Below the pieces are notes generated by a model. That model was not told where the DNA came from. It was given only the letters and a program-made list of their open reading frames with translations, and searched no databases. From the NCBI GenBank assembly GCA_009380075.1, contig WHSO01000020.1, positions 1 to 47,515 of the forward strand: a DNA stretch of 47,515 nt. Direction: 5' to 3'. Source of the DNA: Alphaproteobacteria bacterium (GTDB taxonomy: Bacteria > Pseudomonadota > Alphaproteobacteria > SMXQ01). The position numbers and the translations under genes were made by a program. Numbering within the stretch: the first letter of the stretch is position 1; the number at the start of each line of letters is the position of its first letter. Positions 8,938-16,120 of this stretch are shown here, in pieces.

Positions 8938-10371
8938 ATGAGCATTGTCGATCATGCCGCATGGACACGGCGCGGCTTCCTCACGGGCATGGGCACCGCC
9001 GTCCTGCTGGCAGGGCTGCCGGGCGGCACGGGTCCGACGGCGGCGGCCACGCGGGACTTCCGGCTTCGGGCCGGCGTGTCGAAGACGCGCCTTCTTCCCG
9101 AGCCCGGCGCCGAGACGGAGGTGTGGAGCTACAACGGCCGCGTTCCCGGCCCGGCCCTTCGCGTGCGGCAGGGCGAGCGCGTTCGCGTGGCGGTGGCGAA
9201 CGGCCTGGCCGAGGAAACGACCGTCCATTGGCACGGGCTGCGCCTTCCCAACCGCATGGACGGCGTTCCCCACCTGACCCAGAAACCGATCGCTCCGGGA
9301 GAAAACTTCGTTTACGAGTTCGATGCCCCCGACGCGGGGACCTTCTGGTATCACCCCCATCAGCGCAGCTTCGAGCAGGTCGGGCGCGGACTCTACGGCC
9401 CGCTGATCGTGGAGGAGCGCGAGCCGCCCGCCGTCGATCGCGACCTGACGTGGGTGCTCGACGACTGGCGCCTCCTTCCCTCCGCCCAGATCAGCGACGA
9501 CTTCGGCCATTTCCACGACGTCAGCCACAGCGGCCGCCTCGGCAACATCGCGACGATCAACGGGCGCGTTCCCGAGACCTTCGCGGTGCGGGCGGGGGAA
9601 CGCATCCGCCTGCGTCTCATCAACGCGGCCAACGCCCGCATCTTCGGGCTGGAGTTCGCGGAACACCGGCCCTGGATCATCGCCTTCGACGGCCAGCCCG
9701 TGGAGCCGCATGAGCCCGAAGGCGGTCGCATCGTCCTCGGCCCCGCCATGCGGGTGGATATCGTCCTCGACATGACCGGGCCTCCGGGAGGGCGCTTCGG
9801 CGTCACCGACTCCTTCTACCGCGGGATGGGCTACCGTCTGGTCGAGATGGTCTACGCCGATACGGCGCTCCGGCCACGGCCGCCCGATGGCCCCATCGCC
9901 CTGCCGTCGAACCCGCTGGCCGAACCCGACATCGCCGGCGCCAAGCGGCACGAGATCATCTTCGGCGGCGGCATGATGGGGATGATGCAAGGCGCCCGTG
10001 TCGACGGGAAATGGACCGATATCCGCACGATGGCGCGCCAGGGACTCCTATGGGCGATCAACGGCGTGGCGGCAGCCGGCCACGTGCTCGAGCCCTTGGC
10101 CGCACTCAGGCGCGGCAGCTCGCACGTCCTCGCCATGACCAACGATACCGCCTGGCACCACCCGATCCATCTGCACGGGCATTCGTTCCGCGTTCTCAGC
10201 CGCAACGGCGTACCCACCCGCCGCCGCGAGTGGCAGGATACGGTGCTCATGAACCCACGCGAGAGGGTCGATATCGCTTTTGTCGCCGACAACCCCGGCG
10301 ACTGGATGTTCCACTGCCATGTCCTCGAACACCAGGCCGCCGGGATGACGGGCGTCATCCGGGTCGCCTGA
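8938..10371 (+). CDS. Tat-exported multicopper oxidase (CueO/CopA-like)
   Basis: The product has 477 residues and starts with a twin-arginine signal (TRRGFLTGMG at 10-19), so it is exported folded. Three cupredoxin domains are visible. The copper ligands are HWHG at 97-100, HPH at 139-141, HLHGH, and HCHVLEHQAAGM near the C-terminus, giving both type 1 and trinuclear sites. Such enzymes oxidise Cu(I) or other substrates with O2. A Gly/Met stretch (GGGMMGMMQG) precedes the last domain, a lesser version of the Met-rich inserts of CueO. AGGA lies about 8 nt upstream of the ATG. Neighbours support copper handling. Confidence 0.92.
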   Translation: MSIVDHAAWTRRGFLTGMGTAVLLAGLPGGTGPTAAATRDFRLRAGVSKTRLLPEPGAETEVWSYNGRVPGPALRVRQGERVRVAVANGLAEETTVHWHGLRLPNRMDGVPHLTQKPIAPGENFVYEFDAPDAGTFWYHPHQRSFEQVGRGLYGPLIVEEREPPAVDRDLTWVLDDWRLLPSAQISDDFGHFHDVSHSGRLGNIATINGRVPETFAVRAGERIRLRLINAANARIFGLEFAEHRPWIIAFDGQPVEPHEPEGGRIVLGPAMRVDIVLDMTGPPGGRFGVTDSFYRGMGYRLVEMVYADTALRPRPPDGPIALPSNPLAEPDIAGAKRHEIIFGGGMMGMMQGARVDGKWTDIRTMARQGLLWAINGVAAAGHVLEPLAALRRGSSHVLAMTNDTAWHHPIHLHGHSFRVLSRNGVPTRRREWQDTVLMNPRERVDIAFVADNPGDWMFHCHVLEHQAAGMTGVIRVA

Positions 10372-10389
10372 ACAGAAGGAGTGATCGAT

Positions 10390-10830
10390 ATGAGGAAAAT
10401 TTTCGCTGTTCTCACCATTGCCATGATGCTGATCGGTTCAAACGTGACGGTCGCCGACGAGCCTTCCCGGCATGCCACGCTCTACCGGAATCCCGAGTGC
10501 GGCTGCTGCGAAGCCTACGCGGAATACCTCCGCAAGAACGGCTTCAGCGTGACCGTGAAGCTGACCCACAGCCTCCCGCTGATCAAGCGCCAGCATAACG
10601 TGCAGCGTGAACTCGAAGGCTGCCACACGACGCTGGTCGGCGGCTACGTCGTGGAAGGGCACGTCCCCGTCGGGACGATCAACCGGCTTCTTTCGGAGCG
10701 TCCCGCAATCAGGGGAATTTCCCTCCCTGGCATGCCGGAGGGATCGCCCGGCATGAGCGGACCGAAGCGCGAGCCCTTCACGATCTACGAAATTACCGAC
10801 GGTTCGCCCCGAGTTTACGCGGTCGAATGA
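10390..10830 (+). CDS. DUF411 metal-binding exported protein
   Basis: The product has 146 residues. The ATG at 10390 is preferred because AAGGAG lies 8 nt upstream; a GTG at 10381 would sit on that site. After a signal peptide (MRKIFAVLTIAMMLIGS) the thioredoxin-like DUF411 domain begins with LYRNPECGCCEAY, whose CxCC motif is the family's metal-binding signature. GCHTTLVGGYVVEGHVP follows with further ligands. DUF411 proteins are commonly found with copper-resistance genes and are thought to bind copper in the periplasm. It shares an ATGA overlap with the cytochrome gene. Confidence 0.88.
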   Translation: MRKIFAVLTIAMMLIGSNVTVADEPSRHATLYRNPECGCCEAYAEYLRKNGFSVTVKLTHSLPLIKRQHNVQRELEGCHTTLVGGYVVEGHVPVGTINRLLSERPAIRGISLPGMPEGSPGMSGPKREPFTIYEITDGSPRVYAVE

Positions 10831-11324
10831 AGAGCCCCGCCCAAAAGCGTCCGACGGGTCGCGCATATCTCTTGATTCTTGGCAGCGTCTTGATCGTCAC
10901 GGCGGCCATCGTCACATGGATAATGTGGCCGAGGGGACCGACCGGCCGCGCCGATCCCGACGACGCCGGGCAGGTCGCCCGTGGCGGCATGGTTTACCGA
11001 CAGTATTGCGCGAGCTGCCACGGCGCAAAACTCGAGGGCCAGCCCGAATGGCGCATCCGCAAGCCGGACGGGAAGCTTCCCGCGCCGCCGCACGATGAAA
11101 CCGGCCACACGTGGCATCACCCGGATGGGGATCTCTTTCTCCTGACCAGGCACGGCCTGCGGCCGCCTCTGGCGCCCAACGGCTACAAGAGCGATATGCC
11201 GGCGTTCGAGGGCACCCTCGCCGATGAGGACATCTGGGCAGTGCTGGCCTTCATCAAGAATTCCTGGCCGCCCAGGATCCGGGCCCTCCAGCGCGCCCGC
11301 GACGAAGCGGCGCGACGGCGATGA
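10827..11324 (+). CDS. Membrane-anchored c-type cytochrome
   Basis: The product has 165 residues. An N-terminal helix (YLLILGSVLIVTAAIVTWIMW) is not followed by a clear cleavage site and probably anchors it to the inner membrane. The single-heme domain has CASCH and a likely Met ligand in KSDMPAF. It is encoded within the copper cluster and translationally coupled to the DUF411 gene (ATGA). It may pass electrons to or from the multicopper oxidase or an oxidase; this is inference from position. Confidence 0.88.
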   Translation: MKSPAQKRPTGRAYLLILGSVLIVTAAIVTWIMWPRGPTGRADPDDAGQVARGGMVYRQYCASCHGAKLEGQPEWRIRKPDGKLPAPPHDETGHTWHHPDGDLFLLTRHGLRPPLAPNGYKSDMPAFEGTLADEDIWAVLAFIKNSWPPRIRALQRARDEAARRR

Positions 11325-11416
11325 CGGGACTCCGGCACATGAAGCAGTGGCTGGGGACGACCATACGCACGGTGAAGAATCCGGTGCTGGAAAACTGGAA
11401 CAGCGGAGATCAGATC

Positions 11417-12160
11417 ATGACGCTATCGACACGTGACAAGAATCCGCCCCTGCGGGCGACGGGAATGCGGCGAACGGCGCGGATGCTGTTTGCCGTCCTT
11501 GCGCTCTCGGTTTTTCCAAGCCCGTCGTTCGCGCACCACCCAGGCGAGAATCTCGACACCCTGCTGGGCAGCAAGGAAAAGTACTTCCAGGCCATCGACA
11601 GGGCGGCGCCCGATTTCGGGCTGCGAAATGCCGACGGCGGAGCGGTCGCGCTCGCCGACTTCCGGGACAAGATCGTGGTGTTGAATTTCATCTATGCCAA
11701 ATGTCCCGACGTTTGCCCTCTCCACGCGGAAAAGATCGCCGATGTCCAGGGCATGATCAACGCCACGCCCATGCGGGACGTCGTGCAGTTCATCACCGTC
11801 ACCACCGACCCCGGGAGCGATACACCCGACGTGCTGAAGACCTACGGACCGACACATGGCCTGGAACCGTCGAACTGGATGTTCCTGACGATCGGCCCGG
11901 AGCTGCGCGAGGACGCGACGAGGAAACTGGCGGAGGCCTATGGTCACAAGTTCGTCAAATCCAGGGATGGTTATCAGACTCACGGGGTGGTCACGCATAT
12001 CATCGACCGGGGCGGTCGATGGGCGGCGAATTTTCACGGCCTGCGTTTCGCCTCCGTTAACATGGTCGTTTACATCAACGGTTTGACGAATGAGACCGGG
12101 AGCTCCAGTGCGGGGGATGACGGAACCTTCTGGGACCGCGTAAGGAGATTTTTCCGGTAA
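11417..12160 (+). CDS. SCO1/SenC-type copper chaperone
   Basis: From the ATG at 11417 the product has 247 residues. That start has GGAG 8 nt upstream and leads quickly to a signal peptide ending PSFAHH. An ATG at 11321 overlaps the cytochrome stop and would add 32 unlikely residues. The thioredoxin-like domain carries CPDVC and the later His in GVVTHII, the copper site of SCO1 proteins that deliver copper to the CuA centre of cytochrome oxidase or act as thiol reductants. It closes the copper cluster. Confidence 0.88.
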   Translation: MTLSTRDKNPPLRATGMRRTARMLFAVLALSVFPSPSFAHHPGENLDTLLGSKEKYFQAIDRAAPDFGLRNADGGAVALADFRDKIVVLNFIYAKCPDVCPLHAEKIADVQGMINATPMRDVVQFITVTTDPGSDTPDVLKTYGPTHGLEPSNWMFLTIGPELREDATRKLAEAYGHKFVKSRDGYQTHGVVTHIIDRGGRWAANFHGLRFASVNMVVYINGLTNETGSSSAGDDGTFWDRVRRFFR

Positions 12161-12187
12161 CGCTGACCAAGGCGCGAAAGCGGTACG

Positions 12188-12214
12188 GGCCCGGTGCGGC
12201 TTCCGGCCTTTTTT
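12188..12214 (+). terminator. Probable rho-independent terminator after the copper cluster
   Basis: GGCCCGG at 12188-12194 pairs with CCGGCC at 12203-12208 with one bulged base, and six T residues follow at once. It lies 28 bp after the SCO1 stop. Confidence 0.5.
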
Positions 12215-12274
12215 GGTGTTCTTAACCTTTTTGGTGTTTAATCCGGCCGTTGCTTACCAATTCAGGAGGAACCC

Positions 12275-12763
12275 GTGTTCACACGGACAGCTTTGGCCCT
12301 CATGCTGACGTTGCTGGTGGTCTTGCCCGCGACGGCGCAGGACTACAAGAGCGCGCGCGCCGCCATGAAGCGCGGCGACTACGCCGCGGCGCTGAAGGAG
12401 TTGCAACCCCTCGCCGGCAAGGGGATGTCGATGGCCCAGCACGACCTCGGCACCCTGTATGCCAAGGGCCAGGGTGTCACACGGAACGACGCCGTCGCGG
12501 CGCGGTGGTTCCAAAGGGCCGCGGAAGGGGGACACACCAACGCCAAGTATCTCCTCGGCACGATGTATTACAGGGGACGTGGCGTGCCCCAGGACCTCGT
12601 CGGGGCGCATATGTGGCTCAGCCTTGCGGCCGAGCGTGGCTCGAAGCCCGCGGCGGACGAGTTGCTCCGCGTCGGCCGGCGGATGAACGCCGCGCAACTC
12701 AAGGAAGCGCAGACGAAGAAGGTCGCCTGGCAAAACAAGCACGAACGCGGAGGGCGCCGATAG
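12275..12763 (+). CDS. Sel1-repeat exported protein
   Basis: The product has 162 residues and starts at a GTG with AGGAGGA 4 nt upstream, which settles the start. A signal peptide (ALALMLTLLVVLPATAQ) is followed by Sel1-like repeats: AQHDLGTLYAKGQGV, AKYLLGTMYYRGRGV and HMWLSLAAERG. Such repeats form alpha-solenoids for protein contacts in the periplasm. The C-terminus is basic. No partner is visible; the gene stands alone after the copper cluster terminator. Confidence 0.85.
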   Translation: MFTRTALALMLTLLVVLPATAQDYKSARAAMKRGDYAAALKELQPLAGKGMSMAQHDLGTLYAKGQGVTRNDAVAARWFQRAAEGGHTNAKYLLGTMYYRGRGVPQDLVGAHMWLSLAAERGSKPAADELLRVGRRMNAAQLKEAQTKKVAWQNKHERGGRR

Positions 12764-12882
12764 ACAGGCGACGCGCTCGTCCTGTCCGCGCGGGGCCGCC
12801 CGGCGCGCCGATGGACGGCGGGGTCGCGACGCCATAGCATCTTCCCGCAATAACCGGGCCGCAATAACCGGGAGGACAAATC

Positions 12883-13571
12883 GTGGCGACCTTCGTTCTC
12901 ATCCATGGTTCGTACCAGGGCGGCTGGATCTGGAAGCCGGTGGCGGCGCGCCTGCGCCGCGACGGGCATCTGGTCTTCGCGCCGAGCCTCGACGGCTGCG
13001 GCGAGCGGGCCGCCCAGCAGAGACCCGGCATCACCACCGAAACCCAGGCGGGGGAGGTCGCGGGATTCCTCTGGGCCGAGGACCTGCGGGACGTCATCCT
13101 GGTGGGCGCGTCCTCGGGCGGCATGGTAATGGCCAAGACGGCGGAGCTTGCACGCGAGCGCGTCGCCCGGCTGGTCTTTCTCGATGCGCTGGCGCTGCGG
13201 CACGGCGAATGCATACGCGACATCGTCGCGGGCAGCATGCGGGTGCGGACCGAATACGCATCGGGGCCGACGCGCGACGAACGCCTGCAGCGGTTTCTTC
13301 TCGACATGGATCCCGACCTCGCCGAATGGGCGGCCGACCGCTCCACCCTGCACCCGATCGGCGTCTCCACCGAGCCGTGGAACTGGAGAAGTTCTGGACC
13401 CAGACGTGGGACGTGTCGGTGGTCTTCTGCCGCCGGGCCGGAAAGCCGGGGGAGGCCCACCAGCGCCGCACCGCCGAGGCGCTCGGCGCCCGCTGGCACG
13501 AGCTCGACACCGGCCACTACCCGATGCTGAGCATGCCCGACGACGTCACGCGACTCCTCGTCCACGGGTAA
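12883..13571 (+). pseudogene. Alpha/beta hydrolase with a -1 frameshift
   Basis: The first frame starts at 12883 (MATFVLIHGSYQGG) after GGGAGGA. It carries the oxyanion region HGSYQGG and the nucleophile elbow GASSGG. Near 13377 it loses homology and continues as an Arg-rich stretch. The next frame back carries on the fold from VELEKFWTQTWDV to the catalytic His region ELDTGHYPML and stops at 13571. One missing base in the CCGTGGAA stretch would restore a single protein of about 229 residues. Either this is a recently broken esterase-type gene or a base-call error; the reads would decide. Confidence 0.75.
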
Positions 13572-13626
13572 CCGCGGGAAATCCTCGTTTTGCCGACACC
13601 GACGGGAACGGACGTCGCTAGGCCCG

Positions 13627-14397
13627 TTACGGCGAAGCGGCTCCGTCGCGCGGCAGGAAGGCGCGGATCATATCCATCGGCAGCGGGAAAATGATGGTCG
13701 ACGCGTTTTCCGCGGCGATCGATGAAAGCGTGGTGAGATAGCGCAACTGCATCGCCGCCGGGTTCTGCGACAGGATTTCGCCGGCGGCGCGGAACTGCTC
13801 GGCCGCCTGCGCCTCGCCCTGGGCGTCGATGACCTTGGCCCGGCGCAGCCGCTCGGCCATGGCCTGGCGCGCGATCGCGCGGATCATGCTTTCGTCGAGG
13901 TCCACATGCTTGACCTCGACGTTGCTGACCTTGATTCCCCAGGCGTCGGTCTGCTCGTCGAGGATGCGCTGCAGGTCGGCATTCAGCCTTTCACGGTCGG
14001 CCAGCATTTCGTCCAGCTCGTGCTGGCCGAGGACGGACCGGAGTGTGGTCTGCGAGAGCTGGCTGGTCGCCATCATGAAGTCCTCGACCTGGATGATCGC
14101 CTTCTGCGCGTCGATAACGCGGAAATAGACCACCGCGTTCACCTTCACCGACACGTTGTCGCGCGAGATCACGTCCTGCTCGGGCACGTCGTGGACACGG
14201 GTCCGCAGATCGACCCGGACCATCGACTGGATGACCGGGATGACGATGATCAGTCCCGGTCCTTTCAGCTTCCAGAACCGCCCGAGCAGGAAGATGACAC
14301 CGCGTTCGTACTCGCGCAGGATCTTCAGCGACGCGGCAAGGATGATCAGCGGAACCAGGATGACGAGAATCCACAGTTCATTGGCGAGCGCTTGCAT
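13627..14397 (-). CDS. SPFH/stomatin-like membrane protein (slipin)
   Basis: The product has 256 residues. An N-terminal membrane helix (LWILVILVPLIILAASL) precedes the stomatin/prohibitin SPFH domain (REYERGVIFLLGRFWKLKGPG) and a coiled-coil region with QAMAERLRRAKVIDAQGEAQAAEQF. Proteins of this family form oligomeric membrane scaffolds. The ribosome binding site GGGAGG overlaps the end of the nfeD gene upstream. Stomatin and NfeD are partners in many bacteria and archaea, where the NfeD protease domain may cleave the stomatin C-terminus. Confidence 0.93.
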   Translation of the reverse strand: MQALANELWILVILVPLIILAASLKILREYERGVIFLLGRFWKLKGPGLIIVIPVIQSMVRVDLRTRVHDVPEQDVISRDNVSVKVNAVVYFRVIDAQKAIIQVEDFMMATSQLSQTTLRSVLGQHELDEMLADRERLNADLQRILDEQTDAWGIKVSNVEVKHVDLDESMIRAIARQAMAERLRRAKVIDAQGEAQAAEQFRAAGEILSQNPAAMQLRYLTTLSSIAAENASTIIFPLPMDMIRAFLPRDGAASP

Positions 14398-14400
14398 GGA

Positions 14401-15825
14401 TTACCTCCCGTTGGGTTGCGGCTCGACGTCGAGCGTCAAACCATCGACCTGAACGACCCTGACCGGCTGGCCGGGCTGTAATGGTGAACGGGAACGGGCG
14501 CGCCACAGTTCGCCGTGGACCCGCACGCTGCCGGCGCCGCCGGACCAGTCGACGACGGTCCCGCGGCTGCCGATCATTTCCTCCGGCCCGGAGACGACGG
14601 CCATTCGGCGCGACCGCGCCAGCATCAGGACGGTCATCAGCATGATGCCTGACCCCATGGCGGCGACCGTGCCAATCAGCCACCACGAGATGCCGAAGCC
14701 CGGCGCGTCGGTATCGAACAGGATGACCGAGCCGATGACGAACGCGACGATGCCGCCGAACCCGAGCACCCCGAAGCTCGGCAGGAAGGTCTCGGCGACG
14801 ATCAACGCGATGCCGAGGAGCGTGAGGGCGAGCCCGGCGTAGTTGACGGGCAGAAGCTGCAAGGCATAGAGCCCGAGCAGGAGGGATATGCCGCCGGTCA
14901 CGCCCGGCACGAGCGTGCCGGGGGCGTAAAATTCGAGGATCAGCCCGTAGACGCCGATCATCAGCAGGATGTAGGCGACGTTGGGGTTGGTGATAATGCT
15001 GAGGAACTCGATCCGCCAGTCTGGCGCGAAACGAACCAGCGCCAGTTCCTTTGTGTCGAGTTTCTGTTCTTTGCCGAGCACGGTGACCGCGCGCGCATCG
15101 ATCTTCGCTACAAGATCGTCGACATCGCGGACGACGAGGTCGACGACGCGCTGCTTTGCCGCTTCCTCCGCCGGAAGGCTCGCCGCTTCCGTCACTGCCC
15201 GGGCCGCCCATTCCTCGTTGCGTCCGTGCAACCGCGCGAGGCTGCGGATATAGGCGATGGCGTCGTTGAGGACCTTTTCCTCCATGCCGGGCTTTGCCTT
15301 CGCCGGCTGGGTCTTCTCTTTGTCGCTCCCGTCTTTCGCTTGCTTCCCGTCTTTCTTGTCCTTCTCGTCCTTCGCCCCGTCGCCGCCCGGAATCGGCATG
15401 GGCCCAGGCCCGCCGATGCGCACCGGGGTGGCCGAACCGAGGTTGGTCCCCGGCGCCATCGCCGCGACATGGCTGGCAAAAAGAATATAGGTGCCGGCGC
15501 TGGCCGCCCGACCGCCGCTCGGCACGAAGGTCGCCACCGGAACGGGCGACGCGATGATGTTCTTGATGATGGCCCGCATCGACGTATCGAGTCCGCCGGG
15601 TGTATCCATGCGAATGATGACCAGCGCGGCCTTCTCTTCGACGGCTTTGCTCAATCCCTGCTCGATGTATTCGCTGGTCGCGGGGCCGATGGGACCGTCC
15701 ACATCGAGCAGCAGCGCCGTCCGTGCGGACGCTGTCGTCGTCGTGCCGAGCCCGAGCAAAATCGCTGTCGCGGCAAACAACGCCGCCGCGATTTGCCTTC
15801 CCGTCAAGAAATCGATTCCGAACAA
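14401..15825 (-). CDS. nfeD: NfeD family membrane-bound ClpP-class serine protease
   Basis: The product has 474 residues. The start is TTG, supported by GGAG 7 nt upstream; the nearby ATG is out of frame. After a signal-like helix, a ClpP-type protease domain carries the probable nucleophile in GGRAASAGTYI (S109) and a candidate lysine in MEEKVLND. Between them lies an unusual charged insert of about 33 residues rich in Lys and Asp. Several membrane helices follow, and the C-terminus is an OB-fold NfeD domain (GSRGTVVDW to VVQVDGLTLDVE). It is paired with the downstream stomatin gene, with which it presumably works at the inner membrane. Confidence 0.92.
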   Translation of the reverse strand: MFGIDFLTGRQIAAALFAATAILLGLGTTTTASARTALLLDVDGPIGPATSEYIEQGLSKAVEEKAALVIIRMDTPGGLDTSMRAIIKNIIASPVPVATFVPSGGRAASAGTYILFASHVAAMAPGTNLGSATPVRIGGPGPMPIPGGDGAKDEKDKKDGKQAKDGSDKEKTQPAKAKPGMEEKVLNDAIAYIRSLARLHGRNEEWAARAVTEAASLPAEEAAKQRVVDLVVRDVDDLVAKIDARAVTVLGKEQKLDTKELALVRFAPDWRIEFLSIITNPNVAYILLMIGVYGLILEFYAPGTLVPGVTGGISLLLGLYALQLLPVNYAGLALTLLGIALIVAETFLPSFGVLGFGGIVAFVIGSVILFDTDAPGFGISWWLIGTVAAMGSGIMLMTVLMLARSRRMAVVSGPEEMIGSRGTVVDWSGGAGSVRVHGELWRARSRSPLQPGQPVRVVQVDGLTLDVEPQPNGR

Positions 15826-16120
15826 CCGGCCGCTCCATCAGGCTTGTTACGCTCGTGATGAACGCTGGTTCAAACAATCAGTTTAGCAGCATTGCCAACG
15901 GGGCGATGACCGGCGCCGGACGCATGAATCGTCGTTTCAACAATATAGTTAAAGAAAATTCATAGTTAAAATTAATTAAGCACGAAATAGATGTGTATTT
16001 GCCTCGAGCTTAATCAATTTTTCACACCCCCAAGGCAAAATTAAAAAAAACAGATACATCACCATCACGCACCACTCGCGGTTGGGGCCGACCGTGGAGT
16101 AGCACGAAGGACCCTGACTC
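15826..16120. promoter_or_regulatory. AT-rich divergent promoter region
   Basis: The 295 bp between the divergent nfeD and GH5 genes contain a strikingly AT-rich block at about 15935-16065, with TTAATTAAG, TTTTTC and A-runs, in an otherwise very GC-rich window. It should carry the GH5 promoter. I could not fix a single -35/-10 pair. No gene is seen in it. Confidence 0.5.

Noticed and set aside
15826-16120. Small gene in the AT-rich region before the GH5 gene
   Set aside because: Frames there are short, lack a ribosome binding site and overlap a likely promoter.
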